Positions 16,107 through 23,692 of a stretch of DNA of 64,000 bases are shown here, one piece after another; the first letter of the stretch is position 1, and every line of letters starts with the position of its first letter. Position numbers and translations under genes: made by a program. Below the pieces are notes generated by a model, which saw only the letters and a program-made list of their open reading frames with translations, was not told the DNA's origin and did not search any database. This DNA comes from Mycobacterium pinniadriaticum (lineage in GTDB: Bacteria; Actinomycetota; Actinomycetes; Mycobacteriales; Mycobacteriaceae). The DNA lies in assembly GCF_026242045.1 (NCBI RefSeq), contig NZ_JAPJDO010000022.1:34829-98828 (forward strand), in the 5' to 3' direction.

Positions 16107-16616
16107 GTGGCTCACTTGGATCGCCGCAGCCTGAGCACACTGCTCGGTTTGTGCGCCGCGTCGCTCGCGATGGCCCTGTGGCTTCCGGTAACTGCGTGCG
16201 CGGACTCGCCGTCCTGGAACGGTGAGTACGCGATCACGTTCATCGTCGGCCCAAAAGCCGGGACGAGTATGGCTGCTGGTCAGCCCGAGCAGCAGCACAC
16301 CGAGATCTACGGATTCCAGTCGAGCTGTGCGAGCGGCACGTGCGTTGCCACGATCACGAGCGGCCCGCCACCGAGCAACCCGACGGTGCCGCAGCCCGTC
16401 CAGTTCACCTGGGATGGGTCGTCGTGGACGCAGGCCAGCGATTTCCAATGGGAGTGCATGATGCCCGACGAGACGGTCCAGTGGAATCCAGCCCGCGCCA
16501 ACGTGCGGTACACGCCTCAACCTGACGGGTCCCTTTCCGGCTCGATGCACACCGAGATCTTGAGCGGCGCGTGCCAGGGCACCGTCGACATGAACATGAC
16601 CGCTGAGCGCGCTTAG
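16107..16616 (+). CDS. Secreted protein of unknown function
   Basis: 169 residues from GTG 16107. The N-terminus (RRSLSTLLGLCAASLAMALW, ending VTACADS) is a signal peptide. The mature domain has a beta-rich look (WNGEYAITFIVG, CVATITSGPPPSNP, QFTWDGSSW, RYTPQPDGSLSGS, GACQGTVDM) and four Cys outside the signal. WNGEYA ... DGSLSG patterns recur in a family of small exported mycobacterial proteins whose role is unknown. No ribosome binding site is visible just before the GTG, so it may be leaderless. Confidence 0.65.
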   Translation: MAHLDRRSLSTLLGLCAASLAMALWLPVTACADSPSWNGEYAITFIVGPKAGTSMAAGQPEQQHTEIYGFQSSCASGTCVATITSGPPPSNPTVPQPVQFTWDGSSWTQASDFQWECMMPDETVQWNPARANVRYTPQPDGSLSGSMHTEILSGACQGTVDMNMTAERA

Positions 16617-16784
16617 GGTCTGCAGCGAAATTCCCGATCACCACTGGCTATTGCCGGGCGGGGTCGTTGGGTCGTTGGCCCCACGGTGTGGGTGGATGCG
16701 TGACGTTCGAAGATCGATGTGGCGCAAATGTGGTGGAGGGGCTGAGCGTTACCTGTCAAAACTGCGGCTCACCTGCATCGAAAC

Positions 16785-16859
16785 TGGTGCGCGATACTGG
16801 GATTGAACCAGTGACCTCTTCCGTGTCAGGGAAGCGCTCTCCCGCTGAGCTAATCGCGC
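16785..16859 (-). tRNA. tRNA-Val(GAC)
   Basis: Cloverleaf reads on the minus strand: acceptor GCGCGAT/ATCGCGC, D-arm GCTC-GAGC, anticodon loop CTGACAC giving GAC, T-arm with GGTTCAATCC. An encoded CCA follows the discriminator A. First of three minus-strand tRNAs packed here. Confidence 0.95.
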
Positions 16860-16874
16860 GGGGCAAAACTTCGG

Positions 16875-16945
16875 AGGTGGAGACGGGAATCGAACCCGTG
16901 TGCACGGCTTTGCAGGCCGTTGCCTCACCACTCGGCCACTCCACC
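16875..16945 (-). tRNA. tRNA-Cys(GCA)
   Basis: Acceptor GGTGGAG/CTCCACC, anticodon stem ACGGC/GCCGT with loop CTGCAAA giving GCA, T-loop GGTTCGATTCC. CCA is not fully encoded. Lies 15 bases upstream (in transcription order) of tRNA-Val(GAC). Confidence 0.95.
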
Positions 16946-16973
16946 GTTGGGTTTGATGCCACTTGCACCTTCG

Positions 16974-17046
16974 AGCGGATGACGGGATTCGAACCCGCGA
17001 CCCTCACCTTGGCAAGGTGATGCGCTACCAACTGCGCTACATCCGC
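16974..17046 (-). tRNA. tRNA-Gly(GCC)
   Basis: Acceptor GCGGATG/CATCCGC, anticodon stem TCACC/GGTGA with loop TTGCCAA giving GCC, T-loop GGTTCGAATCC. First gene of the Gly-Cys-Val(GAC) tRNA operon. Confidence 0.95.
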
Positions 17047-17216
17047 GCGCCTCGGACGAGATCGTCGCCCGCTGCGAAGGACGACAATAGTCGACGCAAC
17101 CGAAGCCACACAAATCCCGATGCTGTGGCCCCGCGACGAGCGCATTCTGGCCGGATGGCTTTGCCGTGCTAGTGTTCCTGGTCGGCGAATCGCCACCTCT
17201 GATGGTGTGCGTACCG

Positions 17217-17288
17217 GGTCTCGTAGCTCAGCGGGAGAGCGTCCGCCTCACACGCGGAAGGTCACTGGTTCGATCCCAGTCGGGACCA
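17217..17288 (+). tRNA. tRNA-Val(CAC), integration target
   Basis: Acceptor GGTCTCG/CGGGACC, anticodon stem TCCGC/GCGGA with loop CTCACAC giving CAC, T-arm CTGGTTCGATCCCAG. The half from the anticodon loop onwards is duplicated at 19613-19675, as expected for an element that integrated into this gene. Confidence 0.95.
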
Positions 17289-17307
17289 CTTCACAAAGGC
17301 CCAGCGC
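17246..17307 (+). repeat. att-like direct repeat, copy 1 (3' half of tRNA-Val and flank)
   Basis: 62 bases from CCTCACACGCGG in the tRNA anticodon arm to AGGCCCAGCGC, 19 bases beyond the tRNA end. Identical to 19613-19675 apart from one extra T there. Confidence 0.85.
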
Positions 17308-17515
17308 CAAGCAAGGCGAGCTGACCCTGCACGCGCGTTCGCTAACCGCCTGTTTCATAAACGTGGGTCCGAGAGTCTCAACAATCGTCTCGAAGTCGCG
17401 GCAGCGAAGGCCTGTCGTGTGGCGACGCCCGCGATCGCGTCGGTGCCGGTACGGTAAAGCTGCACTGTTCCCGCAGGTAGAAGCTGCGATCCGAGATGCT
17501 GGTCTGCGAGTCCCG

Positions 17516-17721
17516 ATGACGGCGCCAGGGTGGTATCCCGCCCCCCCCTCGGCGGTCCCGGCACGCGGTATTGGAACGGTGCGCAGTGGGATGGGTGGGC
17601 ACACAGATTATGGGAATTAATTCTGCGGAACCAGTGCCTAGCGGTTCAAACGGCCGACCAGAGTCGACAGATTGTCACCGTTGGCGTCAGTGCGTCTGCT
17701 CGCCTGTCGGATCCGGGGTGA
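17516..17721 (+). pseudogene. DUF2510-domain gene remnant, frameshifted in a C-tract
   Basis: ATG 17516 opens MTAPGWYPAPP, then an 8-base C run; the continuation GGPGTRYWNGAQWDGWAH lies in the next frame. Together these make the DUF2510 motif (GWYPDP...G.RYW.G..W), a short domain usually found at the N-terminus of actinobacterial membrane proteins. One added C would restore the frame. Even so, the reading frame ends by 17721 with no membrane helix, and overlaps the convergent hydrolase gene. It is probably a truncated arrival with the tRNA island. Confidence 0.6.
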
Positions 17722-18802
17722 CCTCACGTTGGGCGAGGTCCCCGAGTGCGCGAAAGACCCGCTTGGACGGCTCGGCCCAGGGCATGAGTATCGGGAATAC
17801 GTGGAACATCCCAGGCTCCTCCATCGCCCGGATTCGAACGCCGGCCTTCTCCAGCCGTTCGGCGTACTCGCGAATGCCGTCCCGGAACATCTCGTCGGCG
17901 CCCCAGCACACGAACGTCGGTGGGTGCCACGTCGGATCAGGTTCTTCGTAGACCGCCGACACCCGGGCATCGTCGGGTTGCACGCCGTGCAGATACGGAG
18001 TTACCGGAACACTCCACGGCAGGATGTCGTGCGCGGCATTCTCTGTCACCGAGGGATGGCTGAGGTCCAGATCGATTTCGGGCGAGAACAACGCCAGCGC
18101 GGCCGGCATCGGGATGTCCTGGACATGCAGATGGGCGATCAGTGAGGTCGCCAATCCGCCGCCGCCCGAATCGCCGGCGACGATCAGATGATTTGCCTCA
18201 AGGCCACGGTCGAGAAGTCCGCGATAGACGTCCGCCGCATCGAGAACACCCGCGGGGAAGGGAAATTCGGGAGCCATCCGGTAGTCGGCGATGAATACCT
18301 CACATCCGGTGAGCCGTACCAGCGACGACGCGAAGGCGGAGTACATGCTGGGAGACGTGCCGATATAGCCGCCGCCGTGCAGATAGAGCACGGTCGCCTT
18401 GATCGCCCGGGGCTGCTCGTCATCCTCGAGGTAGGCATCGGAGCTGGACTTGGCTCGGCACCAGATACCGGGGACCCCGCCGACGCTGTCGGACTTGATC
18501 TCGACACCGTCGGCGAAACCGACGAAGGGTGGCATCACGACCCGGCAGAGGTCGTCGAGAATCTTCTCCATCGAGCGGAACTCCTCGATGGGCAGTCCCA
18601 TCGAGTACCCCATGAAGGACCGGATCGCCTGTCGCGTGACCGACTGGCCGAGATTGCCCAGCAAACCATTGCCACCCTGCCACGGCCGCCGGAACGGAAT
18701 CCTGGCCAAGCCGTTGAGCATCGACTCTGCGAGCCCGACCACAGTCAATGCCGTCACCGGCACCGATGCGGTCTCAACCTCCGGGCGGTCAGCCATCACC
18801 AT
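17687..18802 (-). CDS. Alpha/beta hydrolase, lipase/esterase (hormone-sensitive lipase type)
   Basis: 371 residues. The oxyanion-hole motif LYLHGGGYIGTSPSMY and the nucleophile elbow VAGDSGGGGLATSL (Ser) identify the alpha/beta-hydrolase-3 family. The remaining triad members are probably the Asp in the CWGADEMFRDGI region and the His in GMFHVFPIL. The first 120 residues (VTALTVVGLAESMLNGLARIP) form the cap and resemble mycobacterial Lip proteins acting on short acyl esters. AGGGTGG stands before ATG 18802; ATG 18796 is an alternative. It is the only intact gene in the 2.4-kb segment between the two att-like repeats, so it may have been acquired horizontally. Confidence 0.85.
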   Translation of the reverse strand: MVMADRPEVETASVPVTALTVVGLAESMLNGLARIPFRRPWQGGNGLLGNLGQSVTRQAIRSFMGYSMGLPIEEFRSMEKILDDLCRVVMPPFVGFADGVEIKSDSVGGVPGIWCRAKSSSDAYLEDDEQPRAIKATVLYLHGGGYIGTSPSMYSAFASSLVRLTGCEVFIADYRMAPEFPFPAGVLDAADVYRGLLDRGLEANHLIVAGDSGGGGLATSLIAHLHVQDIPMPAALALFSPEIDLDLSHPSVTENAAHDILPWSVPVTPYLHGVQPDDARVSAVYEEPDPTWHPPTFVCWGADEMFRDGIREYAERLEKAGVRIRAMEEPGMFHVFPILMPWAEPSKRVFRALGDLAQREVTPDPTGEQTH

Positions 18803-19008
18803 GCGACCACCCTAGCGACCGATCGGCTGGCGGGCATCGCGCAGGCGGTTCCGCGGAGGATCCGCCCGTGCGTACCGGGAACGCGGGTTCCGCCGGATGA
18901 TCGGCTTATCGGCGGACTCAGGGCAAGCCCTGATCCGCGGAACAGTAGTTGGGTGTCAATGAGGCGGTCCAAATCCTCTCCGAGAGCCGAACACCCCAGG
19001 AGAATCAG

Positions 19009-19116
19009 ATGAACGTCACCACCGCTCGCGTCGCGGCCGTAGGCGCCGGCATGGCCGGGGCACGGACGTGTCTGCCGGCCGAACCAGTTCATCATCTGAG
19101 CCATGAACTCTCTTGA
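19009..19116 (+). pseudogene. Truncated FAD/NAD(P)-binding oxidoreductase start
   Basis: ATG 19009 has a well-placed AGGAG box and opens MNVTTARVAAVGAGMAGA, the beta-strand plus GxGxxG dinucleotide loop that starts FAD-dependent amine-oxidase-like enzymes. The frame ends after 35 residues (TGA 19114-19116), and no continuation of such an enzyme is found in other frames downstream. Read as a gene fragment left by deletion inside the island. Confidence 0.5.
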
Positions 19117-19612
19117 TGGACTGTTGCTCTTCGTTCCCGAGACCGAAGCCGATGTCGTCGTCGCTGCGGTCGCGGCAGCGGTCGACGAACCTGCGCCCGA
19201 GCGGGTGACCGGTGTCCGCGCTGACGGCAGCGAAGGCCGCACTGTGACGATCCCCGTCGGGGCCAGCCGCATCGTGAGCGGGGCGGGGCGGCGCGGGGCG
19301 GGGCGGGTCGCCACGCCAGAGTGTGTCTATCTCAGCGTGGTGGATCTGGACGCGGCACTGCAGCGGGTAGTGCCCGCCGGCGGGGGAGGTTTCCTCACGC
19401 GGCGGCGGGGTTGCGTATGTGCGCGTGGGGGAGACGATGAAGCTACGGCTGCAGCAGTGGTAGCCGCCCGGAAAAGTTCACACGCGACACGCCGGACTTC
19501 ACACATAGTTCCCACTCAACCCGCATCCGACCAGGTTCTGGGTGGAGCATCTCCGCAGGTGGAGCGCGATTCCTATGCTCAGCAGCGACCTAGGGAAACG
19601 CTGCGTCATGCT
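19117..19612. other. Debris region of the tRNA island, no gene assigned
   Basis: 496 bases. A plus-strand frame from 19103 begins NSLDGLLLFVPETEADVVVAAV, which might be a gene fragment. After a G-rich tract (about 19278-19312, repeats of GGGGCG) it turns into Arg/Ala-rich nonsense and runs through the tRNA-Val copy. No integrase, excisionase or transposase could be recognised. Confidence 0.5.
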
Positions 19613-19675
19613 CCTCACACGCGGAAGGTCACTTGGTTCGATCCCAGTCGGGACCACTTCACAAAGGCCCAGCGC
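19613..19675 (+). repeat. att-like direct repeat, copy 2 (orphan 3' tRNA-Val fragment)
   Basis: Copy of 17246-17307 with one inserted T (CACTTGG for CACTGG). It lacks the acceptor 5' strand, D-arm and 5' side of the anticodon stem, so it is not a tRNA gene. It marks the distal border of a 2.4-kb element inserted at tRNA-Val(CAC). Confidence 0.85.
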
Positions 19676-19725
19676 AGAGCGCATTCCTCCGGCCACTTGG
19701 CTTCAGAAGGGGCCAAGGATGAGGC

Positions 19726-20151
19726 TCAGTCCAGGTCGGCGAGCGCCCGGCGGGCGGCCTCCAGTTCGGCTTCGAGCGCAGCGACCCTGGCGGCCTGCTC
19801 CGAGCGCGCCGCTTCAATGACCTCGTCGATGGGGGTGGCGAGGTCCTCATGCAGTTCCTTGGCGGCCCGTGAGACGGCGGCCGCCGCGATCGCAAGGTCG
19901 CGAGCCACATATGTGCTGCCGCGCTTGAGATCCGCGCGCCATTCACCGTCGGCGGTACCGGTGACCGTGAGGGTCAGCTCGAGCGTCTTGGTCTTCTTGG
20001 CGGTCTTCTTGGCCGGCGCCTTCGCAGGCCCGGCGGAATCGGACGACGCAGGCGCCAAGGACTCGGGGCTCGTCGGTCCGATCGGACGAAGAAACACCTC
20101 CGGCGTTTCGGCTTCGGCGGACGGCGCGTGGGTGTCTACAGTCATGGTCAC
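19726..20151 (-). CDS. Conserved mycobacterial protein with C-terminal coiled coil
   Basis: About 141 residues from GTG 20151, six bases after GAGGAG; ATG 20145 is also possible. Layout: an acidic/proline N-terminus, a Lys/Ala linker (APAKKTAKKTKT), a compact beta/alpha core (LELTLTVTGTADGEWRADL, then GSTYVARDLAIAAAAVSRAAKEL in parts) and a C-terminal heptad helix (ARVAALEAELEAARRALADLD). No catalytic residues stand out. The core could be a small nucleic-acid or partner-binding fold; function unknown. It lies just outside the tRNA island. Confidence 0.65.
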   Translation of the reverse strand: MTMTVDTHAPSAEAETPEVFLRPIGPTSPESLAPASSDSAGPAKAPAKKTAKKTKTLELTLTVTGTADGEWRADLKRGSTYVARDLAIAAAAVSRAAKELHEDLATPIDEVIEAARSEQAARVAALEAELEAARRALADLD

Positions 20152-20330
20152 GTCGATCTCCTCGTGGACGGCGGCTGGCAACGACATCCAGTAGAACATA
20201 CGTTCGATGGCTGGCCAAGTCGGGGCCAGTGGGCGTGTCGAGACCCGGAACCCCTGGCGTCAGGCTGAAATGCGCGGTTTATCAACGCGTTTCACCAATT
20301 ATCGCCGGTGTTCGCAAGGTGACAGGCGCG

Positions 20331-20615
20331 TCAGCCGTGCGGAGCCTCGGAAATCTTGGTGTCTTCCTTGCCCAGCGTTTGGCAATAGAGCGTGACCGAG
20401 GTCTTTGTGGCAGTGATTTCCAGATTCGTGGGATCCTGCCCGCTGTTGTCCTTGAGCATCTTGCTGACTTCGTCGTTCTGCTTCTTCTCGTCTTGGGTGA
20501 GGAAGTCCTTGCACTTGGTGTCGCCGCCGGTGTTGAGGACCTCCGAGGCCGAGCAACCGCTCAGAACGGCAGCCGCCGCCGATGCTGCAAGGGCAAAGTG
20601 CACGATTCGCTTCAC
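20331..20615 (-). CDS. Small lipoprotein, HdeA-like
   Basis: 94 residues from GTG 20615 with GAGAGG six bases upstream. The N-terminus VKRIVHFALAASAAAAVLSGC is a lipoprotein signal ending in the lipobox LSGC, so the mature protein is anchored outside the membrane. The mature part has exactly two further Cys (TKCKDFLTQDEKKQNDEVSKML and TLYCQTLG). CKDFL..DE..Q......ML followed by a distant Cys resembles the acid-stress chaperone HdeA fold (CEDFL..DE). That similarity is inferred by eye. No partner gene is adjacent. Confidence 0.65.
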   Translation of the reverse strand: MKRIVHFALAASAAAAVLSGCSASEVLNTGGDTKCKDFLTQDEKKQNDEVSKMLKDNSGQDPTNLEITATKTSVTLYCQTLGKEDTKISEAPHG

Positions 20616-20738
20616 TGGGAACCTCTCTCGGTTGGGAACGGCACGCAGATGATTCACAGAATCGGCAAATTCGAAACGTGGCCGTGGATTGTCTACCCAC
20701 CGAGGGGCACTTGTCGAGACTTGATGCAGTGCAGCTTG

Positions 20739-22109
20739 TTACGCCGTGTGGCCCGTCATGCTGGCATCGGCAGTCCGAGGTGTCTTGACTCGTGACACGG
20801 TGATCCGCGCACCGCGATTCGGCGTCAGGATCACGTGCTTGACCCTCGGTCGCTCACCGTGGGCCGTGGTCGTGGCCAGCTCGACCCGGCGCAGCACCTC
20901 GCGCAACACCACCCGCATCTCGGCCATCGCGAACGTCGCCCCCAAACACCGGCGCGCTCCGCCGCCGAAGGGTAGCCACGTCGTCGGACTCAACGTCGCG
21001 CCGACCATCCGATCGGGGTCGAAGCGCTGGGCATCGGGGTAGATCCGGTCATCGGAATGAACCAATCCCACCCCGGGCGCCACCATCACACCCGCGGGCA
21101 GGTGGTAGCCGGCGATCTCCACCGGTTGGGTCAGGATCCGGCCGACGTCGAAGACCACCGGCCGGTTGCGCAGCGTCTCCTTGGCCACCGCGTCGAGGTA
21201 CTCGTCGCCGTCGGGGTCGCCGGCCGCGCTGGCTTCCGCGGCCCGCACCGCCTTGGCCAGCACCGCGGGATGGCGGGTCAGCCGTTCCAGCGCCCAGGAC
21301 AGGCCGGTGGCGGTGGTGTCGTGCCCGGCGACCAGCAGCGTCATCAACTGATCGCGCAGTTCGGAGTCGGTCATTGTGCGGCCGTCCTGATCGGCGGCGC
21401 GGACCAGCATGGCCAGGGCGTCGGTGCGCGACGCCAGGTCCGGATCGGCGCGGCGATCGGCGATCTCGGCATACAGCAGGCGGTCCGCCTCGTCGATGCG
21501 GCGCCGCACCCCGCGCCACAGCCGCCGCCGCTGCAGGGTGGGTGAGGCGATCCCCACCAGCTCGATGGCGGTCAGATTCAACAGCCGCGGCAGGACCTCG
21601 CGCAGCGCGGCCAGCCGCGCCGGATCGCTGGCGCCGATGACCAGCCGCATGATCACCTCCAGGGTGATCTCAGACATCTTCGGTGCCACCGGAAACGGCT
21701 TGCCCACCGGCCAGGTCGCGATATTGGCCGCGGCGATCTCGGCCATTACCTCGGTCTGGCGGGCAACCGCGTCGCGATGAAACGGCTCCAACATCAACCG
21801 TCGCCGATCCCGGTGCACTTCGTCGTCGACGACCAGCACCGACGCCGGCCCCAGCAGGCCGGACAGCATGGAATTCGCTTCGCCGGCATGGAAGACCGCG
21901 GGATCGCCGGCGAACACCTGTTTGATATCGGCGGGATCGTCGAAATACACCACGGTGCCCATCCCGGAGATCCGCACCGTGAAGGTATGCCCGTAGCGGC
22001 GCCGGCAGGCGGAGAGGAACCGCGGCCAGAACCGCAGCATCAGGGCCGCCTGTATGGCCGGTGGCAGAGGGGGCCCCGGCGGCAGCGTTGACGACGGTGT
22101 ATTAGACAT
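20739..22109 (-). CDS. Cytochrome P450
   Basis: 456 residues. All core elements are present: proline-rich N-terminal hinge (LPPGPPLPPAIQ), I-helix oxygen-activation motif AGHDTTATG, K-helix ExxR (KETLRNRP), and heme loop FGGGARRCLGATFA with the Cys ligand. The PPGP hinge and the C-helix HRDRRRLMLEPF resemble the mycobacterial CYP135/137/138 group, whose substrates are unknown. Reducing partners are not encoded nearby. ATG 22109 is directly preceded by TATACT-GGACTC, so a -10 box lies six bases upstream of the start and the mRNA may be leaderless. It is divergent from the STAS gene. Confidence 0.92.
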   Translation of the reverse strand: MSNTPSSTLPPGPPLPPAIQAALMLRFWPRFLSACRRRYGHTFTVRISGMGTVVYFDDPADIKQVFAGDPAVFHAGEANSMLSGLLGPASVLVVDDEVHRDRRRLMLEPFHRDAVARQTEVMAEIAAANIATWPVGKPFPVAPKMSEITLEVIMRLVIGASDPARLAALREVLPRLLNLTAIELVGIASPTLQRRRLWRGVRRRIDEADRLLYAEIADRRADPDLASRTDALAMLVRAADQDGRTMTDSELRDQLMTLLVAGHDTTATGLSWALERLTRHPAVLAKAVRAAEASAAGDPDGDEYLDAVAKETLRNRPVVFDVGRILTQPVEIAGYHLPAGVMVAPGVGLVHSDDRIYPDAQRFDPDRMVGATLSPTTWLPFGGGARRCLGATFAMAEMRVVLREVLRRVELATTTAHGERPRVKHVILTPNRGARITVSRVKTPRTADASMTGHTA

Positions 22110-22387
22110 GAGTCCAGTATAGAAACGTCGTGCGACGACGAACCGAGATCGACGAAATGGTGCGATCAACTCGCACTCACGTGCCCGTTCGTCGGTTTGG
22201 GCGCGCTGCGGGTGAGCCGAGTGCGTTAGCCTTGAATAGTTGGCACGGAGATTTTTCCGACGTCAACTCGCGCCGCAAGCAGACCGGCGCACAACTGCTA
22301 CTAAGTTCATGCCAGGTTCAGACGGCAGCCTCGCAGACATGACGTAACCGCGAGCGCGCCGTCAGGCGCGCGCTAGTGAGGTGAATC

Positions 22388-22777
22388 TTGGACGAGCAAA
22401 CCATTGCCACTACGGGCACGACTACCGCTGCCAATACCGGCTGCGTGATCAACGAGGAGTGGTTCGGGCGCACGGCCGTCATCTCGGCTTCCGGTGTGGT
22501 GGACATGCTGACGTCACCGCAACTGGAGACCAGTATCGCTACCGCGCTGAAGAACAATCCGACGGCGATCATCGTCGATCTGACCGACGTCGACTTCCTC
22601 GCCTCGGCGGGGATGGGTGTTCTGGTCGCGGCCCGTGACAAGGCCTCTGCGGAGATCGGTTTCGGCGTCGTGGCCAGTGGGCCCGCGACAAGCCGGCCGC
22701 TGAAACTGGTCGGGTTGGCCGATATCGTCGGCCTCTACGACACATTGGAAGAGGCACGCGCCGCATTGGGTGAGTAA
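22388..22777 (+). CDS. STAS-domain anti-anti-sigma factor (RsbV/SpoIIAA type)
   Basis: 129 residues from TTG 22388, preceded by GAGGTG at a six-base spacing. The STAS core is complete: TAVISASGVVDMLTSPQLE, then IIVDLTDVDFLASAGMGVLV, where the Ser of DFLASAGM is the usual phosphorylation site. Such proteins, when dephosphorylated, capture an anti-sigma kinase and free its sigma factor. The next gene (30 bases on) is that kinase type. The N-terminal 20 residues are Thr-rich and probably disordered. The dephosphorylating PP2C could be the large phosphatase at the left edge of the window (inference). Confidence 0.88.
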   Translation: MDEQTIATTGTTTAANTGCVINEEWFGRTAVISASGVVDMLTSPQLETSIATALKNNPTAIIVDLTDVDFLASAGMGVLVAARDKASAEIGFGVVASGPATSRPLKLVGLADIVGLYDTLEEARAALGE

Positions 22778-22789
22778 TGCTCGGAAGTT

Positions 22790-22795
22790 GGGTAT
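22790..22795 (+). promoter_or_regulatory. SigF-like -10 element
   Basis: GGGTAT 12 bases before the ATG of the anti-sigma kinase gene, matching the -10 hexamer of mycobacterial SigF promoters (GTTT-N14-16-GGGTAT). The -35 position lacks a clear GTTT, so it is a half match. Confidence 0.4.
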
Positions 22796-22807
22796 AAGAG
22801 ATTTGCC

Positions 22808-23278
22808 ATGACGACACCGAGTTACCCAAGTCCCACAGCCGACGGTGACCGCTTCGTTCGCAACGATGTCGTCGCTGACGCGCACAACGCAGCCAGGGTT
22901 CGTGACGAGTTCGCGACCTGGCTGCGGGGGCGCGGGGATCTCGACAGGGTTCGGTTCAGCGATGTCGTCCTCGCGGTCAATGAGGCGTTGGCCAATACTG
23001 CCGAATTCGCCTACCTGCAGAGCGGCCGTGTCGGCACCATCGACGTCGAGGCGGTCCGCGCCGATTCCACCCTCACCATCACCATCGCCGACCAGGGGTG
23101 CTGGCGCGAAGCGACGCCGGCCACCCAGAGCCGGGCGCGTGGTCGCGGCATCCCGCTGATGCGCGCCCTCGCCGACGATGTCAGCATCGATACCTCCCCG
23201 CTGGGCACGACGGTCTGCCTGCGCTTTGAACAGCTGCACGCCATCCAGAACGACGACGCCGATACCAGGGTCGGGTAG
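22808..23278 (+). CDS. Anti-sigma factor serine kinase-like ATP-binding protein (RsbW family)
   Basis: 156 residues of the GHKL ATPase type: N-box FSDVVLAVNEALANTAEFAY (Glu/Asn for Mg-ATP), G1-like box IADQGCW and a G2-like box RGRGIPLMRALADDV. There is no His-phosphorylation domain, so it is a switch kinase/anti-sigma factor rather than a two-component kinase. It would phosphorylate the STAS protein encoded just upstream and bind a sigma factor of the SigF group. The sigma gene is not adjacent. The C-terminal tail (QNDDADTRVG) is disordered. The gene ends one base before the convergent DUF35 gene. Confidence 0.85.
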   Translation: MTTPSYPSPTADGDRFVRNDVVADAHNAARVRDEFATWLRGRGDLDRVRFSDVVLAVNEALANTAEFAYLQSGRVGTIDVEAVRADSTLTITIADQGCWREATPATQSRARGRGIPLMRALADDVSIDTSPLGTTVCLRFEQLHAIQNDDADTRVG

Positions 23279-23279
23279 G

Positions 23280-23690
23280 TCAGGCCGGCTCGTAGCGCAG
23301 CATCGTCACGCCGGACTCGGGATAGTCGACGAAAACCGGCCGCAGCCGCATGCCGACCGCGAGGTCGGTCGGCTCGGCATTGACGATCTCGGTGGAGAAC
23401 CGCGGCCCTTCGTCCCACTGCACGATGGCCAGTAGCTGCGGGGTGTCCCCGGCGAAATGCGGTGCCACCGGCCGGTAGGCCACTGTATAGGTATAAAGAG
23501 AGGCTGCCCCGGAGATCTCGCGCCATTGAAGGTCGTCGGCCAGCGTGCCCGGGGCCAGCACCCGCGGATAGAACACATAGCACTGCGCCGACGGCGAGTA
23601 CTGGATGCGGATTCGGTGTTCGGCCAGCGCATCCCAGAACGGCTGGGTGGTCGGCGTGGGGATCGGCATCGGCTTGGCGAAATCGCTCAT
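23280..23690 (-). CDS. DUF35 OB-fold protein (partner of thiolase-like aldolase)
   Basis: 136 residues. N-terminal helix (PTPTTQPFWDALAEHRI) and a rubredoxin-like knuckle region that keeps only one Cys (QCYVFYPRVLAPG), so the usual two CxxC zinc pairs are missing. An OB-fold follows (LYTYTVAYRPVAPHF, LLAIVQWDEGPRFST, VFVDYP). DUF35 proteins form complexes with thiolase-superfamily enzymes, for example Ltp2-ChsH2 in steroid side-chain cleavage. The gene ends the operon: the thiolase-like gene finishes two bases before this ATG. Small acyl-CoA intermediates are the expected substrates; which ones cannot be told. Confidence 0.82.
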   Translation of the reverse strand: MSDFAKPMPIPTPTTQPFWDALAEHRIRIQYSPSAQCYVFYPRVLAPGTLADDLQWREISGAASLYTYTVAYRPVAPHFAGDTPQLLAIVQWDEGPRFSTEIVNAEPTDLAVGMRLRPVFVDYPESGVTMLRYEPA

Positions 23691-23692
23691 GA

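Noticed and set aside
16749..17604. Minus- and plus-strand ORFs containing phrases such as VPTGIEPVT and VPARGIGT
   Set aside because: These are translations of the tRNA genes and their flanks; GIEPVT-type strings are a known artefact of T-arm sequences.
19103..20194. 363-codon plus-strand ORF
   Set aside because: It runs through a G-rich tract, the tRNA-Val 3' copy and the antisense of the coiled-coil protein gene, and changes character several times. Only its first 20 residues could be a gene fragment.
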